Below, piece by piece: positions 23,481 to 36,641 of a stretch of 64,000 bases of DNA. The DNA is from Synanceia verrucosa (lineage: Eukaryota > Chordata > Actinopteri > Perciformes > Synanceiidae). The position numbers and the translations under genes are program-made. The stretch spans positions 24,033,269 to 24,097,268 of the forward strand of contig CM056566.1 in the NCBI GenBank assembly GCA_029721515.1. The letters are read 5' to 3'. The first letter of the stretch is position 1. Every line of letters begins with the position of its first letter. A model generated the notes under the pieces. It had not been told where the DNA came from. It ran no database searches and was given only the letters and a program-made list of their open reading frames with translations.

Positions 23481-23829
23481 ACTTGTATTCCCTGTCTGAG
23501 TCACTGAAGCCAACAGAAAACACCTGGTGCTCAGTAGGCTGGTGTCTCCAGGTGGTCTGGTGCTCAGTAGGCTGGTGTCTCCAGGTGACCTGGCGCCTGT
23601 ATAACCTGCGATAACCTGTGCACGCGGACCCCACAGACCCAGACAACAACATGTTTTCCCAGAAGCCTCCACACTGAGGCTGTTGCGACACTCCTCCATC
23701 TCTCCGGGGGAGTCCATGCGCACTTCCTCCTTATTGCGCTTTCTTTCACATCGGCCCCATCGTTGCTTCACTCCCCCCTCCCTTACACATCTCCACCCCC
23801 TCTCCCCCTCACTCCCCTTCCTCCTCCTC

Positions 23830-24015
23830 CTCCACCCGGTGGTGTGTTCCGTGGCTCCAGCAGAGCGCAGAGCGCAGTGTTCGGCTGCAGGTCGCTGGGA
23901 AAGGGACGCGCTGAGAGGCTGAGGACACTAGAACCAGAGCCTGTTCCGAGTCGGACTCTCCCCTGGTCTTTGTCTGGCTTTGTCGCAAACTCTGGGAATA
24001 CAAACAGCATCCAAG
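23830..24015 (+). other. Putative non-coding first exon of a plus-strand gene (possibly sema5b)
   Basis: A GC- and CpG-richer block follows a pyrimidine-rich stretch (23765-23835). It ends in CATCCAAG followed by GTAAAA, an acceptable splice donor at 24016. No convincing coding frame crosses it. It points away from pdia5, so the two would share a divergent promoter region of about 1.3 kb. In human, SEMA5B is the divergent neighbour of PDIA5, which suggests a 5'UTR exon of sema5b. That is inference from gene order, and the left boundary is a guess. Confidence 0.35.
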
Positions 24016-25739
24016 GTAAAAGGAAAATCACTTTTTTTCTCAGTCTTTTCTTTGGCGAATTACCTGCTGGAAAGGCACTTTTTAGGTGTGTTGTGCACCA
24101 GCTCAGGTTCATGTACAGGCGGAACGGATGGACTCTGGTTCTGGATGCTGGATCTGAACCACAGACTAGTCCGCTTTATCCTGATCAACCTGCTCTGATA
24201 GAATAAAAACCCTCCTCCATGTAGAAAGGACTGGATGCTCGTTTTCAGCCGCTGTGGCTTGGTTTTCCTCTGGACCTTTCTTCCACCAGAGCAGCAGGGT
24301 TTCTGTTGTTTTTTTTATTATTCTTAATGTGAAACACTTTTCTGCGCTTTCGTCCACTTTGGCGGATCCAGGCGGGCTGGTTCGCTCCGTTGATAGCTGG
24401 TGTTATTCAGGGCAGTGAGCAGCTCCTTTATGCCTCGCCAGTTTTACTTTCCGCTCACGTTTCATCCCAGGATCAGAGGAGCGTTTGTGGGCTGCAGGAG
24501 CTGCCTGAGCTGCACATTAGCACCGTCTCAAACTTACTTTGTGCCCTGATCCAGAGCCAGACGAGCTGTGGACTCTCGGATTAATCCTCGGGGGAAACTT
24601 CCCTGTTGTCTTATTAGTGCGTCTGATTGTCTTCACTCAAAGTGGTGATTTGGACCACACATGCGGTGTTAAATCGACCATCTTGTTGTCCCCTTTCCCC
24701 CCAACTTTGCTCATGAATCACGTCCAGCCCACCATGACCTCATTGCTTATCAATTCCAATTAGCAAATTGGCTTTTACGCACGGAGTGCGCACTGCGCAG
24801 CGCCTTTTGTGCACAACACACAAGTGTTTTACAGTATTTCCACAAAAAAAACAGCAAACTTTTGTGCCACTATTTCTGCATAAAACACTCAGAAAGTCAC
24901 GAGCCTGTCACATGGATGCATTCTCCATTCCCGCCCTGAAGCCTGATCCCAGATCTGTTTTATTTCTGATTCTAAGGCTGAGTGATGTCGAACAAAGAGA
25001 CGCAGAAATAAAGTAAACGGGACGTTTCCCCTCTTGCATGTTTAATAAATGCTCTGCTGGCTGCGGTGCTGCAGGGCGACAGAGGGCAGTGTTGAGCAGC
25101 AGTGTTGTGCAGATGTGAGAACACCTTGCCAGGTGAGGTTTGCTGCATCAGGAGCTGGAGGTGAGCGTTGGAGGGGAGGCGAAGCTCTCATCCAGGCTTG
25201 GACAAACACAGCTCTAATGGATTATTATTGCCTGTGTGGTTATTCATGTTGTTTTGCTGCAGGTGATTAAATGTCAAGCACTTCTGAACAAGCTTTCATG
25301 TGCAGGCGGCTCTCAGAGAGCAAAATATCACAATTGCTGTCACTAAAAACACCTGTTTCACTTGAAAGCTGTTTTGCACCTCCGCCGGGTTTGTAGGAGC
25401 TTTATTTTTTACTTGTTCTCCTCATTTAATTGAGCCTCAGTGGTTCAGTGTCTCCAGCAGCATCAGTGAAAGATACTCTATTATTCATTAACACTTAAAT
25501 GCCTCTCAGATGCAGCTGAGCGTGCAGACTGGCCTCAGGTTTACGTGTCAGATGAAGTTTGTTTTGCAGCCCAGCCACTGAGAGAAAGTATGCAGCAATC
25601 CAATAATCCTTGTATTACACTGACAATGATTTTCCTCTGGTAGACTCATGATTACACACAGAATACAGTTTTATACCCAAACAACCTTATTCTCCTGTTT
25701 GGAACGTTTGAAACTATCATGTCAGGATGAAGTACAGCA
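24016..25739. other. Presumed intron 1 of the plus-strand gene: nothing firm
   Basis: 24016-24790 keeps moderately high CpG and balanced composition. No exon with both splice sites and a coding signal was recognised. Open frames here are short and featureless. Confidence 0.4.
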
Positions 25740-26535
25740 AAAATTAATGTTTTTTGATTGGAGTTTGGTACATAGGCTCCTGATAGTTATATTGTGACAA
25801 TGAATAGTAGGCTACTGATAATATATATTCAGTATAGTCCCTAGAATAGCATACAACAGAATAAAAGAGGTGATGGATGGATATTTGTGTTGTGTGTCAG
25901 TACTGGTGTGTGCCATATATTTATGCTTTTTTTGAATGGAGTTTGGTTAGGTGCTCATTTTTCTTATTATGATGTTGACCTAGAAATATTTATTTACGGC
26001 CATGTTGAAATCTGACATCAGGGTAGTCACTAGAATAAAATAGAATACAATACAATAGAACATAGAATAGAGGAGGAATATGTCATAAATTAATGTTTTT
26101 TGAATGGAGTTTGGTTTATAGGCTACTGTTTGTTTTCCTTCTTGTGATGTCATACTATAAATAATAATTTACCACCATTAGGGTAGTCACTAGAACAGAA
26201 TAGAATAGAATTAGTTTCATTTTGCCTGTCAGGTTAGTTTCACAATAAGAGAATGAGGTAGACTATGAAGTCATGAAACAGCACAAAATAATCCATTTTC
26301 TGAATGGAGTTTGGCTCATAGCCACCATTATATTAGTCTGATAGAATAGAATAGAATAGAACAAAAAAGAATATACCATGGGGGGTTATTTGTGCTCTGT
26401 CTGGATGGTGTACGCCATAAATTAATGTTTTTTTGAATGGAGTTTGGTTTGTAGCGTGCTGCTTGTTTTCCCTCTATATTTCATCAGCTCGTTTAAATCC
26501 TTCTTCAGGGTCGTCACCAGAATAGAAAACAATAG
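25740..26535. repeat. Five diverged copies of a module ending in AGAAT pentamers
   Basis: Copies start near 25745, 25920, 26088, 26285 and 26420 with TTAATGTTTTTTGAATGGAG then TTTGGTTYATAGGC, pass an AT-rich middle, reach AGGGTAGTCACTAGAATAG and end in AGAATAGAA. A sixth copy lies at 23050-23180. Spacing varies around 150-200 bp, so this is an old tandem or serially duplicated repeat. Confidence 0.8.
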
Positions 26536-29500
26536 AATATTCTAATTTTTTTATTTTGCTCATTCATCAACACGTGTGAACAGCTCCCATCTTTTCAATT
26601 GATATTCATATATTCCTGCGTGGTTTTTTATGGAGCCCACATGCTTGTCCTATGGATGATTAACGCTTTTGTTATGTGAGGAGCTGTTTTAGTGTCCTGG
26701 GTCGCTTCTTTTCACATGGAAAGCAGGTTTTCATCTTTGATGAACTTATGAGGGCTCTTGACAGATCCTGGTTTTTGGTGGAGGAGGAGGAGGTCTGGAA
26801 CAAAACTGGACCCCTCTGAAACCACCCTGCTTCCTCCTGTTTGAAAGTTGCTCTCCGTTAATAAATAATTCATTTTCATTAACTAATACGGTCGACGAGC
26901 CAGCGGCTTTCTGCGTCAAAATATTAATGGTGCATATTTAAGCCGCGCCGTGTGGGTTCAGCGTGTTGTCGGCATCGTTCAAGTGGTTATGAAAGTTTAA
27001 TGTTTGGAGAACTTGATCCACCTTCACCTCCATCCCATATTACCTCTCTGAGAGGAGAATAACTGCTCCAGAGCTCCTCGTGTGAGGCGGTTTTATTCAT
27101 CACCTCGTGCTCTTTCCTTGGATCCAGAGCGGCCTGCTGATGTCCTCCACAGAGCGAAGCAGACTGAGATGTTTTAGACTTTTAAAGTGGCCTCCTCTCC
27201 AGCAGGATTCACATGGTAATCGGGTCAGAGCAGAAACAAAGCTGTCCACATGCACAGAGAAAGCAGGAAGTGGCTGTGCATGCATCCAGAAAGCTGTGTT
27301 GTGGCAACAGATTTGAAACCACGGTTTACCCAGAAGGCCCTTCACCTGAGTGCGATGACGGCGTCCCGCGGCGTTTGCAGCCTCCAGAGCCTGATTGAGG
27401 TCGTTCGCCTCGCTTTTTTTCCAGATGAGATCTGTTTCTGCAGGTTTATTTTGGTGTCAGGAGCAAAGTGGGATCTGATCTGAGCTCAGGCTTTTGTCTG
27501 ATGGCGGTAGAAGAGAGGGGGGGTGATGGTGATGTGTGTCCAGCCTGTCTGAGCCGCTGGGTGGGAATGAATGAATAATTCCTGCATGTCTGTCTGGCTC
27601 TCATTGTCTCTGGGTTAGTAACCCAGCCTCCACGCTCAACCTGCTCGGCTGTGAAATCCGATACAGCTGCAGCGACGACGTCCGTCTGCAACCTCGCTAA
27701 TTAATGCTCGATGCGACCCAACGCTCTCAGTTTGTCCCCGTTATGGCCGCCGTCTGCCCTCCTTCTTCCTGTTATCACTAACAGGACCAGTGTCTGTCAG
27801 AGGAAATGATCTGACAGGTCGTTATCAGCTTCGATCAGTCGATCCTTTCCAGTCTTTTCTCTGTTTTATATGAGTTATAAACTGAATACTCCTCTGATTA
27901 CTAGAACTAAAACTAAAGGACAACGAATAAATATAAATGAATCAAAAAATGAGCCAGCATCCGTAAAGTGTTAAAAATCTGCACGTTTAAAGAAAATAAT
28001 CAGAAGATAATGATAAAATAAGAATTATTTGCAGCATTACTGATGGTTTATTGAGAGTAACTAGTGATTAATGTGACATTTGATAAGCCAAATAACTCAC
28101 CTTTGAGGTGAAACGTGAGTTTTTCGTTGTTTTAATGAATTGTAAACTGGATATCTTGAAGATTTTCACAGTTTTTCTGAGATTTTATGGAGCAGAATTT
28201 TCTTTCCTCCTCTGTGACAGTAAACTGACATTTGGAGACGTCATCTTGGGTATTTTAGGAAACATGTATCCACATTTTCAACTTTTTTGCTGAGAGATTC
28301 ACCTTTAATCTGTAAGATTTCATGCAAAAACTGCTGCTTTTCCTGCTATTTTATATCATGTTAAAATGAATATTTTGCAACTGATCGATTAATGGAGAAA
28401 ATAATCAATAAGCTCTAATATGAGCAATTATCAGTTCATGTAGTGTTTAATTTGAGCTCATGACGTCACTTGTCGGTTTAGTTTTCTCCTTAGTACATTT
28501 GCAACGATCAATCAGTTTGTTTTCAACTATTAAATCACTGTTTTGATCATCGATCAATCAGTTCAAGTATTTTTTTTAAAGAAATCAGGTCTAAATTTTC
28601 TGATTCAGCTTAAATATTTGAGGACGGAAACACTAATCCACATATTTTCACCAAAACTAAACCTATAAATAACACCATGAGCTCAAATTAAACACTACAT
28701 GAACTGATCACTGTTCATATTAGAGCTTGTTTTCATCACTTGATTATTTTCTCCATTAATCGATCAGTTGTTTGGATCATAAAATGTCAGAAAAGGTGAA
28801 AAATTCTTCCGAGGTGATGCGTCTCAACATCCTGTTTGGTGTAAAATCCCAAAATATTCATCCTAATACAAAATAAAACAGAGAAAAGCAGGAAAAACAG
28901 CATTTTCTGACAATTTTTGCATGAAAAATTACAGATTAATCACTTGGAAATGTGGATCAGAGCCTCAAATATATTCAGTTTAGTGTCACAGAGGAGGAAA
29001 TAAACCAGGAAATATTGACATTTAAGAAGCTGAGATGAGAGAAAACAGATTTTATTTCTTAAAATTTCTCTTAATTGATCACAGGAGGTTGATTTAATGA
29101 CTGCAGCTCCGTCGATCTGCTCTGGTTTTTAAAACCAAGGTGTTTCCCTTCAAGCTTTTCCTTCTTCTCACACATTCCCATTGTCCTGACCAGAGGTGTG
29201 TGCACGCCCACACGTGCACGCCCGTACGTGCACGCCCGGCCGATTTGATTTTTCTCTTTGTGTCGGAGCGAAGCGGACGTGAAGGCATGTGCCTTTTCTC
29301 TCCTCAGGTCTGGGAATAAAAGGTTGAGCTGGAGGAGGAGCGCTGTGGGGGAGGAACACTGCTCCCATTCAAAACCCCCTCCAGCTTTAGGAGGGACGCT
29401 CATTCAGGACTCGCCGTGACCCTCAGGACCGGGTCTGGGAGACGGTGTCGAGTCCATTGTGGCGACGGTGGGAACATTGTTCCTGCTCGGCTGCTTTAAT

Positions 29501-29586
29501 ACCCAGAGAGATGTGAGGAACGTTCCCATCAGAGCAGTTTAACTCCAGTCTTTAGGAGATCTGCTTCAGCTGATCTCATCTCAAAG
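26536..29586. other. Presumed intron with dispersed repeat relics
   Basis: 26540-27890 is mostly unique-looking; 26860-27000 is compositionally complex with homeobox-like ATTA motifs and may be a conserved element, which cannot be tested here. 27890-29050 holds relics of the teleost GCAACGATYAATCGATTA repeat, including GGAGACGTCATCTTGGGT at 28225. Two segments around 28415-28480 and 28670-28730 are inverted copies of each other. 29050-29586 shows nothing recognised. Confidence 0.45.
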
Positions 29587-30562
29587 TCCAGGAGTCCTTG
29601 ATGGGGTCCCAGGGGTCATTGAGGTCCCAGACAAAAGGGGACTCGTTTGGGATCCTTGAGGTGGTTCCAGAGATCCTTTAGGTAGACTGTTGGTCTTTGA
29701 GGTAGTCCAATGACCCTTTAACTGGTTCAGGGATCCCTGAGGGGACCCAGTGATCCTTGAGGTAGTTCCAGTGATCCTTTAGGTGGTCCAGTGATCCTTG
29801 ATCTGGTTCCAGAGATTCTTCAGGTAAACTAGAGGTCTTCAAGGTGATCCAGTGATCGTTGATGTAGTCCAGTGATCCTCAAAGTGGTCCAGACATCCCT
29901 TAGGTAGACTAGAGGTCTTTGAGCTAGTCCAGTAATCCTTCAGTTGGTCCAGTAATCCTTGATCTGGTTCCAGAGATCCTTGAGGTAGACTATAGGTCAT
30001 GGTCCAGCAATCCTTGAGGTGGATCCAGAGATCCTTCAGGTGGTCCCAGGAGATCCTTCAGGTGGTCCAGGGAACCTTCAGGTGGTGGTCCCAGGAGGTC
30101 CTTCAGGTGGTCTAGTGATCCTTCAGGTGGTCCTAGGAAGTCCTTCAGGTGGTCGGTCCCAGGAGGTCCTTCAAGTGGTCCAGGGATCCTTCAGGTGGTC
30201 CTAGGAGGTCCTTCAGGTGGTCTGGTGATCCTTCAGGTGGTCCAGTGATCCTTCAGGTGGTCCCAGGAGGTCCTTCAGGTGGTCTAGTGATCCTTCAGGT
30301 GGTCCCAGCAGGTCCTTCAGGTGGTCTAGTGATCCTTCAGGTGGTCTAGTGATCCTTCAGGTGATGCTTCAGGTGGTCTCGTGATCCTTCAGGTGGTTCC
30401 AGAAGGTCCTTCAGGTGGTTCCAGGAGGTCCTTCAGGTGGTCTAGTGATCCTTCAGGTGGTCCCAGGAGTTTCCAGCAAACAGTGGAATCATTTAGAATC
30501 TTTGGCTCCAGGCTTCCTTGAAGAGGCTCCAGGGACCCTCAAGGTAGTTCCAGGAGGTCTCT
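29587..30562. repeat. 21-bp GATCCTTCAGGTGGTCC minisatellite
   Basis: The left part (29587-30010) is degenerate (GATCCTTGAGGTAGTTCCAG, GGTAGACTAGAGGTCTT). The right part (30010-30480) is nearly uniform GTCCTTCAGGTGGTCTAGTG and GATCCTTCAGGTGGTCCCAG. The gradient from old to recently homogenised copies is visible by eye. Nearly every unit of the right part carries CAGGTG. Confidence 0.93.
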
Positions 30563-33500
30563 GCTGCAGGTCAGGGTGCAGAGATTATTCTCATTAATTT
30601 TCCAGGTGGAGATGTGGAAAGATCTGGAACCAGTGAGTTTACCTTCAGTCAGGGACTGGTTGACTTCCTTTTATTAAAAATATGAAATCTGTCCACCAGT
30701 TTGAACACATGAAATCCAGCTGATGATAGTAAACCTTCGCTCTCTGTGTGCTCCAGGTGTTTTATTCTGAAAAGCCTGTGCTTTGACAGACCCTCCTAAT
30801 GGAATAAGTCTCATTTCAGCACGTCGTCTCCTCTAAAATGGTTATATCTCCTGTTAATGGAGTGACAGGGTGAGAGCTGAACTCCTCTGGAGTAAAAGGT
30901 CTGCAGTAAACAGCTGAGCTGCTATTCATCTGAGCAGGGAAGCTGTCAGCAGGCTGTTAGCGTCCAGTGTTCACCTGAAGTATGAGGAGGCACCTCTGAT
31001 AACAACAATAATGATAATAATAATATAAATATACAGTACGCCTCATTACACATCTGTTAGTCGGTGCTCTGTATTTCTAGAAATAGCTGCGGATGCTAAT
31101 CAGTTAGCGCTGGCAGGCCGTCACCGTTACCCACAACCCCCCCTGTCCCCGCAAGGCATGTGTAATTGGACGACCACATGTCAGTCTGCAATTTGCAGTT
31201 TGAGTGTAATGATGTCGCAGCAGCAGATATGATGAGAGCGCTCCTTTCTGGAGGAAAATGGAAAGCTGAGTTTCCTCTGTAGGACCAGTCTGTCACACCA
31301 GACTCCAACCAGCTACTGAGACACAACACATGGATCATTACATTCATTTTTTTCATACAAAAATGTAAAAAAAATGCTGTTTTTATTTTATTTATTTAAT
31401 TGACCATTTTATTATTACTTTGTCATCGTTCATTTATTATTATTCTTTTATTTTATTTTATTTATTGTTATATATCTGTTTAAATTTTATTCCTTAAAGA
31501 TTTTGATAATCCATTGACAGTGGTTTTTTATTTTAATTAATTTTAATTTGCGTTTTCTTGTGTATCATTTTATTATTCACTGTTATTTTACTTTATTATT
31601 TATTATTGTTTTATTTTATTTTTGTTATTTATTCATCCGTTTATTTATTTTAATATTATTCCTTGATTTATTGTCAGATGAGCATCCTCAGGTGTTTAGC
31701 GGTGTGGTTTGATTCAGCACCTGATTGATTAATTAATTGATTAGTTTGATCGACTTAAAGTAATCCCTGAACCTGTTTGCTGATCATCTGTTTGATCTTC
31801 AGGTTATTTTTCTATCATTAAACAGTAGGGTTTTATTATTTACTGTTATTTTATATCATTCTTTATTTTATTATGTATTTTATTAATGTTGGTCAGTCTG
31901 CTTCTAGTTGTAATTTCGACTCCTTCTTCTTCTTCTTCTTCTTCTCCTCATAAATCAAACAGTTTCTCACCTCTGTGTTGAATTTCACTACAGATCCTCC
32001 TCTTTTTTCTCTCCATCTCTTCTTCCTTTAAACACAGTTTAGACGTCAGCAGCCCTCTGCTGCTCCTTTATTTCTTTATCGCTTTCCTTCCTCTTATTTC
32101 CTTTTTCTGTCACAGTTCCATCTTTTCCTCCGTTCTGTGTTATTAGAAGAAGATGATGATCACTCCTCGGCTACATGTCAATGACTTCATTTTATCCTCC
32201 ACCGATCTTCCATGTGTCATTCATACAAAGATATAAGATAAAGCAGTGCAGAATAGTGCCCAAAGGAACAATATAAAAACACCATTATAAGCTGCAGACT
32301 TATCATTCAAAGTGATAAAGTGACATGTTGTAATCACGATGGATCTCCTCTTCCTCTGCCTGTAATAACAGGAAGTGCTAACAGGAAGTGCTAACAGAGA
32401 TCCAGGTTAGAGCAGCAGTATTTTCACACCTGAACATCCAGAAGTAGAGCAGGTGGAGCAGGTGGAGCAGCTGGTTATCCTCCGTCTGACCTGCCGAGCA
32501 TCGAGCTGCTCTACAGCTGAACCTCAGCAGGAATTATTCCTCTCTGTCTTTTGACCTCGGTCCTGGTCTTCGTCCAGCAGACGGACTGCAGGTTTAGTGA
32601 TTCGTGTTGCGTGTTGAGCAGCTCGTTAGTTAGCGTGTTCGGCCTGCGACGTTTGACACGGGCTGCATTTAAACAGTCTGACAGACTGATGCTCCTCCTC
32701 TGCTTCAGACCAGTGGGATGAAACGTTTATTTTCCTGCTCTGTTTGTTTGTGTCTGCACATAAATTCAGCCCAACTCACCATTAAATAATGCATCATTTA
32801 CATTTTAGTCATATTTATCTGTGAGGAGAGAAGCTGCTGCAGCTCTAACGTAATCTACATCTGCTATAATTTTATTTATTAAAGTGTAACATCACTGTTT
32901 ATTCACTTCTCAACACATGTAATACTTCTCTAATCTCTTTTATCTCGTTTATTGACACATTTATTATTTACTGATCTATATTAGTTATCAGTCCTGCACA
33001 CGTCTTATTCTGACATATTTTTCTACTGTTCACTGATCAGTATTTTACAATATATAAAGACTTTAAAGGCTCAGCAGCAACATTTTACTCCTAAAAACGT
33101 GGAGAAAACAGGCTTTTTAACAGCTGTTTTCAGGATTAAAACAGATATATATCTGAAATCCTTTGAGTCTGTGTCAACAACATAAAGCCTTTATCCAGTG
33201 TTCACATTAAATGCAGCTTATAGTGCATATTTAATAAGATAATTTCTCATTAACATATTTAAACAGAACATTTTAGTAAACCTGTAACATAAAAAATGAA
33301 CTTAATGTCATTAGTTAACTGGGGAAGTTTAATTGATGACGTTAATAAGGTGTTATTTATCAAAATGTGCCAGATCTTGATCTATAATATCTTTATAAAG
33401 GTTGTTTTCTGTAATAAATTAGCACTTTGATCCAGAAATCTCCTCTTCAGCAGCTCTAGCATCCTCACAACTTTACAGTTCTTCATAGAAAAATATTAAA

Positions 33501-36500
33501 CATATAAAATATTTCACACATAAATACATATAACTGTAAAAGAACAGAAAGTTTGTCCAACATAAAAAACGTGGAGGATGAAGATTTCCTTCAGGTTAGC
33601 TCAGAAAATCAGCACATATTTAATAAGAACATGCTTCATTTGCATATTTACAAAGAAAATTTCTAAAAACTCATAATATCCTTAAAGGCTACTTTCTCTC
33701 TCTGTTGGTTGCCATGGCGATGGTCAGTGATTAATGCCCTGGTGGAAACGGAGACGGCCTCGTCGTCATCGTCATGACGACACAACGTCTCACCACCTCG
33801 CACCAGCGCCTGAATTATTTATTCTGGAAAAATCACTTGCCAGAGATGAGAGCTGGACTGAAGTGAAAATGTTGGATTAAGCCCAGAAGGAAATGAGATT
33901 CACCTGAGAGTCCAAAATCAATCCGGCTGCTTAATGGAGGAAACATTTGCCGCCACTCTGCTCTCCTACAGAAACATCAGACGATGGCCTCTCGCAGGTG
34001 GCGTTAGGAGTCATGTGACTTCTCCGATTAACCAGGAAGTGATGGAGGACGAACGTCTGCGTCGTGGAGATAAACCGCTTCCTCGTTCCACCGTAACAGG
34101 AAACAGGACGGTCGTTCTTCCTCCATGTTTGGAGCCTTTCATCATTCCATTCTCTGCTCGTTCCTCACACATATGAGATGAAGCTCGTCCTCTTCAGCCT
34201 CTTCAGCTCCTTCAAACCTTCTCCGACCCTCCAGCTTCCTGTCGGATGAAGCTACGAACTCCAGTGAAACAGAAACTGAAAGTTTGGTTTGTTGTTTTAC
34301 AGCAGATATGAAAACTGAAACTCCAACAGCGCTACAACTACCACTTTTTAGTTTGTCTGCATCAAGTTGTCATTTGTAAATAAGCATTTTTTTCTTTAAA
34401 TCCTTATTTACTGATTGTAAATGTTCAGTGTTTGGGTCGACAAAATGAGCTTTTTAAATATATTTATCTGAGCTGTGAAAGGATGTGACAGGCCTTTATG
34501 ACACATTTTAAAGACACATTTTAGTGTTTTTGACCTAAAAAAGGTGCTTTTTTACAGTGTGGGATCTGTTTCAGTGCAGCAGTAGAGTAAATACAGTTTC
34601 CTCAGGCTCAGTCCTTTGTGCATTCACTGGACCACAGCAGGTAACACCACCTTGTCAACCTCACCTGTCTGCTTTCTTCACCTGACCTCAGTGGAAGCAC
34701 AGGCTCAGCTTGTTTTCATATTTCCCGTCACACTAAACGCTGAAGGGAGGAAGTGATGCGTAAATCAGCTGCTGGATGTTTGATCCTCCACAGCAGAGAG
34801 GTGTAGCCTCATCCATCACCTCCACCAGAGCAGCGTGAGTCAAACTGAGGCTCAGGTCCCAGCAGAGGTCCTGACAGGCTTCCTCTGGAAACAACGTCTT
34901 TGTTGTCACTCAATGGAGAGGAGGCGACTCAAGCAAAACACATTTGGGAGTGCGCATCTAAAACGTTTGTGAATCTAGAAGAGATTCAGCAAAATACACA
35001 TCTATTCATTTTTATTCTCAAATGAGTTTTACTTAAAATAAAGGAAAGTTTTTGACTGTATATTCAAGACAATAACTCACTAACGGGCCAAACAGTGAAC
35101 AGAAAATTATTTTTTCTATAAAAATCACGTCTTAAGACCTGAACTGAAGGTCGATGTCGAACCTGAACCAGCATTTCAGTTTCTGACTGATGATTGAAGA
35201 TGTGTTGAATGTTAGTCGCTCGGCTGAAAACATTGAAAAAATATAACAAACATCAACATTTCACCCTTAATTTGCCTTAAACATCTCTTGAAGACGCGTT
35301 TCACAGCTAACATCTGCTTCAGATTACCATAAACCATAAAGTGAGTCAGAAAACATCTTTTATAGGAGCGCTGCACTTAGCTTTAGTGCTTAAGAGCAGA
35401 AGAAAACATGATAAAACACAAACGCCTCGTATCTTCTCACCTAATAAGAGGTCTGGAAGCAGCTGTGCAGCATCACCATCCATTCATGTCCAGTATTCAC
35501 CTTTTATCCTGTGTTGGCATGCTGTGTGTGTGATCGAGCCAAAATAACGAGCTAAAAGAGGCTAAAAGGCTGTATTGTCGTCCACAGGGATGGCTCTTTT
35601 ATATTTGTGTGAAAACCTGAAACAGATTTTTAGAGATTTGTCTGTCCTCGTCCTTTTTCTGTGTCCTGATTTGTTTAGGAAGTCGTCCTGCAGGTCATAA
35701 ATGAGCCTCTTTATTTTCTCTCTTCTCAGACATGAATTATAGTTTCATGAGACGCCACAGATGATTTCTTTGTTTTTTGTTTCCTAATCTTCAGCTGGTA
35801 ATTCACTCGGCGTCCTAACACCCTCCTGTCAGATCTGGAAGTTTTTAGCTTGTAATTTCTTGCTCCGCTCTGCAGGTGGAACAAGCTGTTTTATAGCCAA
35901 GTTATTTTGTTTACTCAGCCAATCAGAGCGGAGCTCAGTGTGGCTGGTTTTTATCAGGTTTACAGTGAATGTGAGGGAGCAGCCAAAACCAAACATCATG
36001 AAGCTTTCAGGGGATAAATGTGACATTATTTCATTAATAACCATGACAAACAGTGGCAGCATTAGTTTAGCATATTTATATGATGAGATCATATTATGTA
36101 TTTATTTAGCCATGTTTCGGTGCGTGCAACTAATGATTCTTTTCATTGTTGATTATTTCTTCCATTAATTAATCAGTTGTTTGGGTTATAGTAGAGATTT
36201 TCAGTTTTCTTTTCTTTCACGAGGAAAGAAACCAGGAAATTTTCAAAACTTGCAATCAGAGTCTAAATTCTCTGATTTTGTCTTCTTAAATATGAAGTTT
36301 TCCTCTGTGACACTAAACTGGAGAGCTTTGACTCACTGATTTTCTGACATTTTATAAACCAACACCTGACCGATCAGTCTTTCAGCAGTGAAACACAACG
36401 AGCCACAGCGATGCTTTTCCTGACAGTCAGTGCTGATAAATGAAGCAGCATCTCAGTGAGCAGATTCAGGTCGATAAGCAGCTTCAGAGGAAACCACGGC

Positions 36501-36641
36501 GACGACTTTGTGACTTTGTGATGCAGCAGAACGACCTCCATCTGCAGAGAAATGACCTGGACCAACTCCAACACTGTGACTCTGCTGACAGCAGACATCT
36601 GAGGACCGTCCTCTCTGCTGAACACCAGAGTGATCTGGAAG
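30563..36641. other. Presumed intron: AT-rich, no gene recognised
   Basis: 31360-31680 and 31830-31900 are TTTA/TTATT-rich low complexity, and a (TTC)n run lies at 31919-31947. 32220-32330 resembles a retroposon tail. A near-palindromic GTTGCCATGGCGAT (33708-33721) resembles an RFX X-box. 36120-36330 is a relic of the GATTAATCAG/TTTTCTGACA dispersed repeat. Frames at 33934-34176 and 35829-36168 have no recognisable features. Confidence 0.45.

Noticed and set aside
27107..27483. Overlapping frames of 60-80 codons on both strands
   Set aside because: Mutually overlapping in three phases without domain, start context or splice support.
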